A model generated the notes under the pieces. It made no database searches and had not been told where the DNA came from. It saw only the letters and a list, made by a program, of their open reading frames with translations. From contig JACCXN010000057.1 in assembly GCA_013696965.1 (NCBI GenBank), forward strand, positions 186,001 through 250,000: a stretch of 64,000 bases of DNA, given 5' to 3'. This DNA is from Bacteroidota bacterium. GTDB taxonomy: Bacteria > Bacteroidota > Bacteroidia > JACCXN01. Below, one piece after another: positions 9,098 to 17,760 of the stretch. A program made the translations under genes and the position numbers. Position 1 is the first letter of the stretch. Each line of letters opens with the position of its first letter.

Positions 9098-10741
9098 TTA
9101 ATTGTTTTTTACTTCAATTAAATTATGATTTAATTCTAAATTTCCAGTTTTAAAAAAATCATTCATCCATACATGTTTTTCAAAAGCTCGTTTAGCATTA
9201 ATAGATGAATTAATTTTAAATGAATCATATTCGTTAAACCAAATCAGTAATTTTACTTTAGATAAGTCGGTAGTTAATGCTTCAGCCATTTGTTTTATCC
9301 ATTCCGCTTTATCCTCCATTATACCAGATTCATTTGGTTCTCTTTCCCTTGAAGCAACTTCACAAATAAACAATTGTTTATGTGGAAGTAATGTATTTAG
9401 CAAGTAATAATGTTCAATTGCTTCTTTTCTGAAACTTCTCCATATTGGAGTTCCTTTTTCCCCGGCACCGTTATAAATATCAAGTCCAACAAAATCCACA
9501 TATTCATCGCCAGGATAAGCATCCATCATATTATTCCAACTTTCCTGGGGAATAGACATTGAATTGGGACACCATATAAATTTAACATTAGTTACACCCT
9601 TATTGTTGAAAATTTCCCTAATATGTCTAAAGGCCTTTATGTAAAGCTGAGTATTAAAATCATTTTTAGAAATACACCAGGGATACCAATTCCCATTGAA
9701 TTCGTGAAGGATCCTTAAAATAACAATTCCATCGGCTTGCTTAATCCTATCTGCCCATTCATGAAAAAGGTAATCGAAATGGCCTTCTACTATACTGTAT
9801 AAATTGGGTTGTTTATAATCTTTTGTTACCTGAACAAAATGATTCTCAAGTGTAATCATGGGAATGTATCCATTTTTTAAAACTTCATTAATATGTTGAA
9901 TTGAAGGATATTGCTGTTTCTCTTTTCCAGTGGAAAAAGGCTGAAAAAAATGTACAACGGCAAGTTTTTTATCTGAGGATTTAAAAAGATTTTCAATGGT
10001 TTGTGGAATTTCGTTAAATAATCCCGAATTTCCTTCCTCTGACCAAGCACCTAAAAGACAATAATCATCTATTAATGGTGGAGGTGGAGAGAATAGATTA
10101 ACCCCAGGAGAAAGCGTTCCTTTTGAAAAACAAATAAAATCAAAATACCAATGCTGATTATTTTTTATAGAAGTTGAATCTGTAAAGCTTACAATAAAAG
10201 TAAATAATTTGCCACCTTTATAACCCGTGTTAAATATTCCATCACCACCTTTATTGGCGTCCTTGAAATTCATCAAGGGAATATTTATTAGTTGCCATTC
10301 ATTTTTTTGCACAATGCATGTATCAAATTGCCAGGAATCATCATTGTCGGTTTCAAAAATACTATTCATATCATCATCCTCTTGTAGAATAATTCGAATA
10401 TTGCTTTTGCCGTTTATCAAGGGATTGTATACATAAAAGTTTAAAAAATCCTCCATTGGGTTAAGTTCTATATGTCTTCCAATGCCTTTTCCCCAACCAC
10501 CAAAACTATCTTTTCCATTCCAATTAACCATTATAGCCCTGTTGCCAGAGTATCCATTTCCAACTGTCAAATGTTTTTTAATAACAGTATTCGCATTTCC
10601 AAAGGAAAAAATGCCTGATTTTTTTAAATCTTTTTGTGCCTCTGCCATTCCTTCAAAATCATCCACAATGAATTTTATTTGACCAAATGCATTGGTATTT
10701 GGAATTATTAGAAGCAAAAAAAATAAACGAAAATAAATCAT
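9098..10741 (-). CDS. Secreted GH26 family glycoside hydrolase (beta-mannanase-like)
   Basis: This exported protein of about 547 residues has a signal peptide (MIYFRLFFLLLIIPNTNAFG), an N-terminal jelly-roll, CBM11-like domain (about 22-210), a proline-rich linker (LFSPPPPLIDD) and a GH26 catalytic domain (about 225-540). The family signatures are RILHEFNGNWYPW, with E347 as expected general acid, and LFICEVAS, with E461 as expected nucleophile, plus the supporting GLDIYNG motif. GH26 enzymes cleave beta-1,4-mannan or mixed-linkage glucans. The start ATG at 10741 overlaps the upstream gene's stop by one base (TAATG), showing translational coupling; earlier in-frame ATGs lie inside the upstream gene. 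Context suggests hydrolysis tied to a surface polysaccharide rather than nutrient uptake, because no SusC/D pair is present. Confidence 0.85.
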   Translation of the reverse strand: MIYFRLFFLLLIIPNTNAFGQIKFIVDDFEGMAEAQKDLKKSGIFSFGNANTVIKKHLTVGNGYSGNRAIMVNWNGKDSFGGWGKGIGRHIELNPMEDFLNFYVYNPLINGKSNIRIILQEDDDMNSIFETDNDDSWQFDTCIVQKNEWQLINIPLMNFKDANKGGDGIFNTGYKGGKLFTFIVSFTDSTSIKNNQHWYFDFICFSKGTLSPGVNLFSPPPPLIDDYCLLGAWSEEGNSGLFNEIPQTIENLFKSSDKKLAVVHFFQPFSTGKEKQQYPSIQHINEVLKNGYIPMITLENHFVQVTKDYKQPNLYSIVEGHFDYLFHEWADRIKQADGIVILRILHEFNGNWYPWCISKNDFNTQLYIKAFRHIREIFNNKGVTNVKFIWCPNSMSIPQESWNNMMDAYPGDEYVDFVGLDIYNGAGEKGTPIWRSFRKEAIEHYYLLNTLLPHKQLFICEVASREREPNESGIMEDKAEWIKQMAEALTTDLSKVKLLIWFNEYDSFKINSSINAKRAFEKHVWMNDFFKTGNLELNHNLIEVKNN

Positions 10742-11667
10742 TACCATGCCCAATTAAAAATAAATTTAAAATTTCCATCTAAAAAGCCATAATTAGGAAA
10801 CGGCTTTTCATTCCAAGGGAATCGGTTTATAACCCAGTTTCCATAAGTGAATGAAAGTCTAAATGGCCTGTAGTCAAAGTACCCAAACCCATAAGTATAA
10901 TCCGGATCCCAGGGCTGTTTATATTTTGGACTAACATAGGCATATAGGGCCCCTTCTGCATAAAATCTTTTCCAGATATTGTACCTTAAGGATAAACCCA
11001 TATTTGGTTTACCTAAACCTCTTAATACATTTTGATTATTATCGATAAAACTAAATGAATAGCGAAAAAAAGGAGTTATTATTAAATTCGAATTTCCATT
11101 GTGAATTCTGTCAATGAGGTTCTGAAGTAAACCATTGTTGTAGGAAATAAAATAATTTCCTTGCAAGAATTTCAATAAAAATTCTTTTGAGGAGTCAGAG
11201 TATTTATTTGGTGCATAATTCTCGTATCCATAACTCCATGTTTTTGGCCTCCAATTATATCTGCCAAAGGAATAGCTGTAATCTGGAATCCAAGAAGTTC
11301 TGGCATTTGGATTCCAATCTTTGTAAAAGGTTGTACTAATGTAGAATTCCTCAACAACTCTTGTTCGCAATTGAAAACTAGTAGCATTTCGGATCTCATA
11401 ATAGTTATCACTTTCGCTTATAATAACCCTTCCAATATTTTGTGAAATGTTTCCGCTAAAAATCCCGTAACGCATCAAATATTTGTCACTGTGTATTATA
11501 TCGCCTACGCATTTCATATCTTTGAATTTCTTTATTCTATGCGTTCGCTCGTAGTATAAAGGCCTTGGCATTTCATTCAATAAAATGATTTGGGCATAGT
11601 TTTTTGACTCAATTATTAATGTTATGAATGAAAAGGCAACGAATATCCTAAAAAAGTATTTAAATTT
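10741..11667 (-). CDS. Outer-membrane beta-barrel-like protein with duplicated WxPDYxYxFG motif
   Basis: This exported protein of about 308 residues has a signal peptide (1-26, cleaved before QIILLNE) and is rich in aromatic residues and alternating beta-strand patterns, ending in FIFNWAW, an aromatic C-terminus typical of outer-membrane barrels. The ORF extends 10 codons further to 11697, but the ATG at 11667 gives a clean signal peptide. A 16-residue element occurs twice, 127 residues apart: WIPDYSYSFGRYNWRP (127-142) and WDPDYTYGFGYFDYRP (254-269). I do not recognise the family by name. It is translationally coupled to the GH26 gene, which suggests that the two act on the same glycan, with this protein as channel or anchor; that is inference. 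Confidence 0.6.
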   Translation of the reverse strand, partial: KFKYFFRIFVAFSFITLIIESKNYAQIILLNEMPRPLYYERTHRIKKFKDMKCVGDIIHSDKYLMRYGIFSGNISQNIGRVIISESDNYYEIRNATSFQLRTRVVEEFYISTTFYKDWNPNARTSWIPDYSYSFGRYNWRPKTWSYGYENYAPNKYSDSSKEFLLKFLQGNYFISYNNGLLQNLIDRIHNGNSNLIITPFFRYSFSFIDNNQNVLRGLGKPNMGLSLRYNIWKRFYAEGALYAYVSPKYKQPWDPDYTYGFGYFDYRPFRLSFTYGNWVINRFPWNEKPFPNYGFLDGNFKFIFNWAW

Positions 11668-11793
11668 CATTTGAATTAATATTTGAAGCACTTGCAATTC
11701 CGAAAAAACTTTTTTGATAATTTTTAATTAATCCCTTTTATTAAATTCCTTTTCCAAAGAAAATTTATACTTGGAATAAAAAGATATCAAAGC

Positions 11794-12171
11794 TTATTTT
11801 GCATATGCAAATTCGTCATTATTTGGGCCTTTTTGAATTAGTAAAATGTTGTTATTTGGCTTGCTTATCCTTACTGAGTCTTTTAAAGTTGCATTTTTAA
11901 TTAGATATTGCAAGTTTGCCATTAATTGAACCCTATTGTTTTGTTTAACCAGTTCTTGTTTTAAGGAATCAACCTGTGAATAGCAGTTTTTGGCAACTAA
12001 TGGGGCAAGACCAAGAGTTTCTTCGTTTTGAGCATAGTAAAAACATGTAAGTAAGAAAAAAACTCCTGAAGTAAACATTAAAGCAAGAAGCATTAGGTTG
12101 TGCATCAGAAAAGGTCTGCTTACTTCTTCATAAACACAACTCTCTTTGTTAAAGCTATAGAATTTATCCAC
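11794..12171 (-). CDS. Small single-pass membrane protein, unknown function
   Basis: The protein has 125 residues, with a cytoplasmic N-terminus of about 24 residues (FYSFNKESCVYEEV), one membrane helix (about 25-47) and a C-terminal segment with coiled-coil character (about 62-95). The N-terminal pattern of an aromatic-rich start followed by a Y/E-rich segment, a helix and a coiled coil resembles the membrane-anchor part of Bacteroidota M23 peptidases, but no peptidase domain follows, so it may be a truncated or independent anchor. It is 96-126 bases upstream of the barrel gene on the same strand and may belong to that GH26 transcription unit. A DnaA-box-like TTATCCACG overlaps its start codon region. 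Confidence 0.6.
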   Translation of the reverse strand: MDKFYSFNKESCVYEEVSRPFLMHNLMLLALMFTSGVFFLLTCFYYAQNEETLGLAPLVAKNCYSQVDSLKQELVKQNNRVQLMANLQYLIKNATLKDSVRISKPNNNILLIQKGPNNDEFAYAK

Positions 12172-12172
12172 G
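12164..12172 (+). promoter_or_regulatory. DnaA-box-like site TTATCCACG
   Basis: Eight of nine bases match the classical DnaA box TTATCCACA. It overlaps the first codons of the small membrane-protein gene and is the first of three box-like sites within about 280 bases. Confidence 0.3.
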
Positions 12173-12292
12173 TTGCATCAATGAGTTATTAAACAAAAAC
12201 TTTATATTAAAAGGACTAAAAACCATTCCTTTTTTTTGCGTGTGGGTCTTCATTATTAATAGTAGTAAATAGCTTTTGTCTTTATACACTTA

Positions 12293-12301
12293 TGTGGAAA
12301 A
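12293..12301 (-). promoter_or_regulatory. DnaA-box-like site TTTTCCACA
   Basis: The forward bases TGTGGAAAA read TTTTCCACA on the reverse strand, a full match to the relaxed DnaA box TTWTNCACA. Confidence 0.3.
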
Positions 12302-12436
12302 CCCTAGTCAGTTTTGTAGAATAAAATCCCCAGCAAAAGCTTTTTTGCGGGAATGAATTGGAATGAATATTCTTAAAAAGTATCAATTAGGTTATTGATC
12401 TCATAAAGGAAAAATAATTTCCTTTTCTATGGTTTT

Positions 12437-12445
12437 TTTTCCACA
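12437..12445 (+). promoter_or_regulatory. DnaA-box-like site TTTTCCACA
   Basis: This is a full match to TTWTNCACA, on the forward strand at the end of a T-run and next to an AT-rich stretch that could melt easily. Confidence 0.3.
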
Positions 12446-12588
12446 ATATTAAGCCCGAAAATTTATTATTTAAAATTTATGAGAATCAAAACAAGCTATG
12501 AAATTGTCTTAATTAATTATAAATAGAATTGGCAGGAATTTTTAGTCATTTAAATTGAATTCAAAAAAATATCAAATAAGGGAAATCA

Positions 12589-14673
12589 ATGAAAGCTAAA
12601 AAATTACTGGGATTAATAATTGTATACCTGCTCTTTACAAACATGCTTTTTGCCCAAGTATTTCCCTCTGGAAATATGCAAACAGCTCTACCTGATTATC
12701 AATCCATGTTATTTAAAATTTCAGTTTCTGGACTTTCCTCACAAACTGATGCTTCCTTTGGTTTGGAATCAGTTTGTATTGATATTCAACATCCGAATAT
12801 TAATGATCTTGTTGTTAAGCTTATTTCACCTGACAATATTGAGACTTTACTTGTTGGATATTACATTGGAACAAATTATACGGGCACCTGTTTTAATGGG
12901 AGTGCTCCAAATATGATAAGCGAAGGAACTGCACCTTTTACTGGTTATTATAGGCCAGAGGAGGATTTGGGAAAGAACAATTACTATAAAAACCCTAACG
13001 GAAATTGGAAATTGCAAATCATTGATACAAAACAGGGAAATTCAGGTACAATAAACAACTGGAGCCTTACTTTTAGTAATAATCCAGCTAAACCATTTGT
13101 TGAATCTGAACTTCCAATAATGGTAATTAACACAAAAGGGCAATTTATTGCCAGGGAAAAAAGAATTGTTGTAGATGTGGGTATTATTTCAAACGGGGAT
13201 CAGCAGATAAATCGATTATCCGATCCCTGGAACCATTATAGCGGGTTGGGAAGTATACGATACCGAGGAAGAAGCTCCATGATGTTTCCTAAAAAAGGAT
13301 ATGCCTTTGATACAGAAACTATAAATGGAGAAAATCTTGAAGTTCCACTTCTGGGTATGCCTGCAAACAATAAATGGGTGCTTTATGCCTCCTATAATGA
13401 TAAAACTTTATTAAGAAATGTATTCTCTTATGAGCTTTTTGAAAAAATGGGTCATTATTCTGTACGATCAAGATATGTAGTATTAATTATTAATGGTAAT
13501 TACATGGGAGTTTATGTTCTGACTGAAAAAATTAAACGAGGAAAGGAACAGGTACCCATTTCAAAATTAGCTCCAGAGGATATTGCTGGTGATGACCTTA
13601 CTGGAGGATATATAATTTCCATTGACAAAAAAAGCAGCAACAGAGATGGCTGGAGTAGCAATTTTCCGTCAAACTCAAAGAATCAACCTGTTTTTTTTCA
13701 ATATGAATATCCAAAGCAAAAAAATATACAACAAGTTCAAAAAGATTATATTAGAGCTTACTTTAATGAATTTGAAAATACGCTAATGGCATCTCATTTT
13801 AAAGATCCGTTCATTGGATACCGGAAATACATTGATGTTAGGTCTTTCTATGATAATTTTATCATAAATGAATTATCTAAAGATATAGATGGCTATCGAA
13901 TAAGCACTTATTTTTATAAAGACAAGGATAGCGAAGGTGGAAAAATAATAAATGGACCAGTTTGGGATTTTGATCTTGCCTGGTATAATTCAAATTATGG
14001 GGGGGGGGATCAAGTTGCTGGCTGGCAATACCAGTTTGGTTGGAGTTGGCAGGCTCCTCCACCAGGAGAAGAAACATTTCCAACGCCTTTTTGGTGGCGA
14101 AAATTTATGGAAGATCCTGTTTTTGTAAATGAATTAAACTGCCGCTACCAAAATCTCAGACTCAAAGAGCTCTCAATTGATAATTTATATAAAATGATTG
14201 ATAAAACTGCTGCTGAAATAAAAAAGGAGAGAGAAAAAAATTTTCAGTATTGGCCAATTATGGGAAAATGGGTTTATTCAAATGTAACACCTGTTGCCAA
14301 AACTTATGAGGAGGAAGTTCAAAGAATGAAAGATTGGATAAAAAACAGAATGGCCTGGATTGACACCAATATTCCCGGGGGATGTGCTGATGTTGGATTG
14401 AAAAGTCAAGATCTAAAGGTTTCATCCTTTTCAGCATTTCCTAATCCTTGTACCGATAATTTAACATTGAATTATTATATTTCAAATTCTGCCAATGTGA
14501 AAATTGAAATAATAAATTCACTTGGAATTACTGTTGTACAAATACTAAATGAACAACAAAATTCAGGTCTTTATTCTGAAAAAATAGATGCACATTCCCT
14601 GGCAAAAGGAATTTATTTAGTCAAACTTACAACTGACAATACAATTTACCATCAAAAGATAATAAAAAACTAA
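12589..14673 (+). CDS. CotH-kinase-family secreted protein with P-domain and T9SS sorting tail
   Basis: The 694-residue exported protein has a signal peptide (1-22, ending LFA before QVFPSG), a proprotein-convertase-type P domain (about 25-165; ends NWSLTFSN), a CotH-like domain (about 175-550) and a T9SS type A sorting domain (about 615-694; FSAFPNPCTDNLTLNYYI through AKGIYLVKLTTD). In the CotH part, the segments YRGRSSMMFPKKGYAFD, LYASYNDKTLLRN, NGNYMGVYVLTEKIKRG and the metal-site-like GPVWDFDLAWYN are visible. Spore-coat CotH is a protein kinase, so this may be a secreted kinase, but the role in Bacteroidota is unknown. A run of ten G occurs at 13999-14008, encoding Gly-Gly-Gly, in an otherwise AT-rich gene. 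Apparently monocistronic. Confidence 0.85.
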   Translation: MKAKKLLGLIIVYLLFTNMLFAQVFPSGNMQTALPDYQSMLFKISVSGLSSQTDASFGLESVCIDIQHPNINDLVVKLISPDNIETLLVGYYIGTNYTGTCFNGSAPNMISEGTAPFTGYYRPEEDLGKNNYYKNPNGNWKLQIIDTKQGNSGTINNWSLTFSNNPAKPFVESELPIMVINTKGQFIAREKRIVVDVGIISNGDQQINRLSDPWNHYSGLGSIRYRGRSSMMFPKKGYAFDTETINGENLEVPLLGMPANNKWVLYASYNDKTLLRNVFSYELFEKMGHYSVRSRYVVLIINGNYMGVYVLTEKIKRGKEQVPISKLAPEDIAGDDLTGGYIISIDKKSSNRDGWSSNFPSNSKNQPVFFQYEYPKQKNIQQVQKDYIRAYFNEFENTLMASHFKDPFIGYRKYIDVRSFYDNFIINELSKDIDGYRISTYFYKDKDSEGGKIINGPVWDFDLAWYNSNYGGGDQVAGWQYQFGWSWQAPPPGEETFPTPFWWRKFMEDPVFVNELNCRYQNLRLKELSIDNLYKMIDKTAAEIKKEREKNFQYWPIMGKWVYSNVTPVAKTYEEEVQRMKDWIKNRMAWIDTNIPGGCADVGLKSQDLKVSSFSAFPNPCTDNLTLNYYISNSANVKIEIINSLGITVVQILNEQQNSGLYSEKIDAHSLAKGIYLVKLTTDNTIYHQKIIKN
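13999..14008 (+). repeat. G10 homopolymer inside CotH-like gene
   Basis: Ten consecutive G bases lie in frame as the end of a run of three glycine codons plus the first base of an Asp codon. A change of one or two bases would frameshift the gene upstream of its sorting domain. Confidence 0.9.
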
Positions 14674-15147
14674 AAAAATGATGGAATTAGTAATGCCAGG
14701 ATGAGTCAAGGTATTTGTTTAAATTGAAATGCCAGCATTTTGATTTAAAACGAGAATTATATCTGCATTCATTATTGCATTCAGCGGTTAAGGCCCAAAC
14801 TTGTCCATTTAAATTGTTATTTGTTTTGCTTCACTTTGAAAGCTTCCCCTTGAACAATTGCTTGAATTTTAATGCTTGTGAATACTAAAATAATTAACAA
14901 CTGTAAATGTTGCATAATAAATTTACAATTTTTCCCGTAATTCCTATTTTTGAATAAAAAAACAATTAGAATCCCCAGACTCTGCTCTGATAATGAGGTC
15001 TAAGCAATTGTACTGTTTAAATAAGTTAAGCCAAGATAAATTCTATTCATATAACCTTTTAAAGAAAATGTGAAAATGGAAAATTGAACAAATCAATGTT
15101 TTATGTAATTATGGAGCCTTATTTAGTGGAAGAGTTTCTAAATGGGT
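14674..15147. other. 474-base convergent intergenic region
   Basis: This region lies between the 3' ends of the CotH-like gene and ligD. I see no ORF of note, no strong GC-rich hairpin with a T-run, and no repeat that stands out. Confidence 0.5.
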
Positions 15148-17760
15148 TTAAACTTGCAGTTTTTTCAAACTTTTTTCTATATTAACTCCCCTATGTGTTA
15201 ATAAACCCTTCAATAAATCTCCTTTTTTTTCCAGTCTTCCAAAAATATTTTTAATGGTGAATTGCTTGGGATTCAAATCATAATTTACTTCATCCCAATT
15301 CAGAGGTGTAGAAACCGTTGCTCCCTTCCTTGGTCTAACGCAATAGGGAGCAGCAATGGTTTGGCCATGATTGTTTTGAAGATAGTCAAGATATACTTTG
15401 TTTTTTCTTTTTTTTGGACTTCTTTCCAGACTAGTAATTTCTGGTAAACGATTGTTTACAATTTTGCAAATTACATGTGCGAAATTTTTACAAGTTTCAT
15501 AAGAATATTTGGCTCCTAAGGGAACAAGTATATGAAGACCTTTTGATCCAGATGTTTTAATGAATGCAGGTATTTTTGCAGAATCAAGAACTTCCTTTAC
15601 AGTAAGGGCAGTTTGAGTTACAAGCTTAAAATCCACATCAAGTGGATCAAGGTCAATAATTAGGTAATCAGGGTTATCCAAAGATCCTATTCTTGAACTC
15701 CAGGGATTAATTTCGATGCAACCAAGATTGGCCATATAAATAAGGGTTGGCTCATTTTGACATACCAGGTATTTAATGCTTCCTTTTGATTCGGAAGGAA
15801 CTTCAATGGTTTTTACCCAATCTGGAATCATATTTTTTACATTCTTTTGAAAAAAATTTTTCTCATTTATTCCGTTTGGGTGCCTGTTCATTGATTCTGG
15901 ACGGTTTTTCAAGTATGGGAGAATGAATGTTGAAATTTTTTGATAGTAATCAATTACATCTCCTTTAGTATACAGCTCATCAGGAAAATAGATTTTATTT
16001 AAATTTGTTATTTTTAGCTTTTCACCATTAATAACAACTTCCTTATTAATTGATTTCCTACTAGCGGTTGCAGTTTTGTTTATAGTATTGTCTTTCTTTT
16101 TTTTATTTTTTATAATTGCTTTCATCTGGATTTCTTTTTCCTTTTCAACATCACTTGCCGTTTTATCTTCACGCAAGCCTAAAAATACGGGATGCCGCAT
16201 TTGTCCTTGCTTTGTCCATTCAGTAAATTTCACCTCGCCTACTAACATTGGCTTAACCCATGTTGCTTTTGTATTGGTTTTTGGGACTTGATTAAAGGGA
16301 GATACATCAGTGGTGATTTTATCTAATTTCTCCTTTATTGTTTTAAGCGATTTTTCATCAAATCCTCCTCCTGAATGTCCTGCATATTTAAGTTCCCCGT
16401 TTTCATATAAACCTAAAATAAGGGATCCAAAGTGTTTTCTGCTTTTTCTTGGCGCAGTATATCCACAAATTATTACTTCCTGGCGCAAATGAGTTTTAAT
16501 TTTCAGCCATTCACTGGTTCTTTTGCCTGAATAATATTTCCCTTGTTTTTTTTTTGCTATAATGCCTTCCATTCCCTTTTCCTCAACCTCATTAAAAAAG
16601 AAAACACCATCTTCTTCGATATGATCACTAAAAGAGATCTGATTGTGTTTAACCGTATCAATTACTTGTTTTAATATTTTTTTTCTTTCAATCAAAGGAA
16701 GATTTCTCAGGTCTTCTCCATTGAGCCAGAGAATATCAAAAACATAATACACAAGGTTTAACTCTGTGTCATTATAGTTCTGTAAAAGTTGAAAAGAAGG
16801 CATTCCATGCTTATCTAATGCTACAATTTCACCATCAATAACTGCATTGTCCTGAATTGTTTCAAGAGCATTTTTAATGGAAGGGAATTTTTGATTAAAA
16901 GATTTTTTGTTTCTGGAATATAGCCTTATTTTGCCTTTTTGAATTGCCGCCATAGCCCGATAACCGTCCCATTTTATTTCAAAGATCCAATCTTCATTAT
17001 TAAATGCCTGTTCCACAGAGCTTGCCAGCATGGGTAAGCAGTTTTCAGGAGGGATTGTGATTTTTGTTGCTTTTTTCCTTTTTGATGAATTAAACGGAGC
17101 ACTTGTTTTTTGAATGTGTGATGAAAGAAGTATGGCAGGTTTAACCGATTTATTTTTTCTGATTTTTTTCTCTAATTTTTGTTTGTTTACTTTTGCAATA
17201 TCTTCAATTTTTTTGCCTGATCTTACTGATTTATCAAGAGAAAGTATGTCTGTTCCAGAGAATTCATCTTTCGCTTTTACAAGCATCCAGGCATTTTCTC
17301 CTCTTTTTCCTATTTTTATTAGTGAAAATTTTCCTTTCAATTTTTTTCCTTTCAAATAAAAGGAAATGCGTCCTTTACTGAATCCTTTTATAAAGAGGTT
17401 TTCATTCTCCTTTTTTGGTAAATCATTATTAATATAAAAATGTCCTTGGTCCCAAATTAAAACTTCTCCTGCACCATAATTTCCTTCAGGAATTATTCCT
17501 TCAAAATCCTTGTATTCAAATGGATGGTCTTCCACTATGATGGCAAGCCTTTTTTCATTTGGATCCATTGAAGGGCCTTTTGGCACGGCCCAGCTTTTAA
17601 GCACACCCTGAATTTGCAAACGAAAATCATAATGCAAATGTGAAGCTGCGTGCTTATGAACAACAAAACTTAGTACTTCTTTTGCAGCTATTTTTTTTTC
17701 ACCCTTTGGTTCTGTTGTTTTATTGAATTTCCTTTTTTCTTTATATTTTTCCAGTGTCAT
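15148..17760 (-). CDS. ligD: Multifunctional DNA ligase D (phosphoesterase-ligase-polymerase)
   Basis: LigD seals double-strand breaks by non-homologous end joining with Ku. The 870-residue protein has three domains in the order 3'-phosphoesterase (about 1-175; HKHAASHLHYDFRLQ at 35-49 carries the catalytic His/Asp), ATP-dependent ligase (about 235-535; adenylated lysine K263 in FEIKWDGYR; EKGMEGIIAKK) and primase-polymerase (about 580-870; DLDPLD metal-binding aspartates; TSGSKGLHILVPL). A lysine-rich linker joins phosphoesterase and ligase. The domain order differs from mycobacterial LigD (Pol-PE-Lig). The ATG overlaps the stop of ku by four bases, so the two are translationally coupled. 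Monoterminal gene of a two-gene operon. Confidence 0.95.
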   Translation of the reverse strand: MTLEKYKEKRKFNKTTEPKGEKKIAAKEVLSFVVHKHAASHLHYDFRLQIQGVLKSWAVPKGPSMDPNEKRLAIIVEDHPFEYKDFEGIIPEGNYGAGEVLIWDQGHFYINNDLPKKENENLFIKGFSKGRISFYLKGKKLKGKFSLIKIGKRGENAWMLVKAKDEFSGTDILSLDKSVRSGKKIEDIAKVNKQKLEKKIRKNKSVKPAILLSSHIQKTSAPFNSSKRKKATKITIPPENCLPMLASSVEQAFNNEDWIFEIKWDGYRAMAAIQKGKIRLYSRNKKSFNQKFPSIKNALETIQDNAVIDGEIVALDKHGMPSFQLLQNYNDTELNLVYYVFDILWLNGEDLRNLPLIERKKILKQVIDTVKHNQISFSDHIEEDGVFFFNEVEEKGMEGIIAKKKQGKYYSGKRTSEWLKIKTHLRQEVIICGYTAPRKSRKHFGSLILGLYENGELKYAGHSGGGFDEKSLKTIKEKLDKITTDVSPFNQVPKTNTKATWVKPMLVGEVKFTEWTKQGQMRHPVFLGLREDKTASDVEKEKEIQMKAIIKNKKKKDNTINKTATASRKSINKEVVINGEKLKITNLNKIYFPDELYTKGDVIDYYQKISTFILPYLKNRPESMNRHPNGINEKNFFQKNVKNMIPDWVKTIEVPSESKGSIKYLVCQNEPTLIYMANLGCIEINPWSSRIGSLDNPDYLIIDLDPLDVDFKLVTQTALTVKEVLDSAKIPAFIKTSGSKGLHILVPLGAKYSYETCKNFAHVICKIVNNRLPEITSLERSPKKRKNKVYLDYLQNNHGQTIAAPYCVRPRKGATVSTPLNWDEVNYDLNPKQFTIKNIFGRLEKKGDLLKGLLTHRGVNIEKSLKKLQV

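Larger units (their letters stand above)
12172..12588. other. 417-base divergent intergenic region with DnaA-box-like sites
   Basis: This region separates the reverse small-membrane-protein gene from the forward CotH-like gene. It has no ORF of note. It holds two TTTTCCACA-type sites (12293-12301 on the reverse strand, 12437-12445 on the forward strand) and AT-rich stretches, and must also contain the promoters of both flanking genes. Confidence 0.5.
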
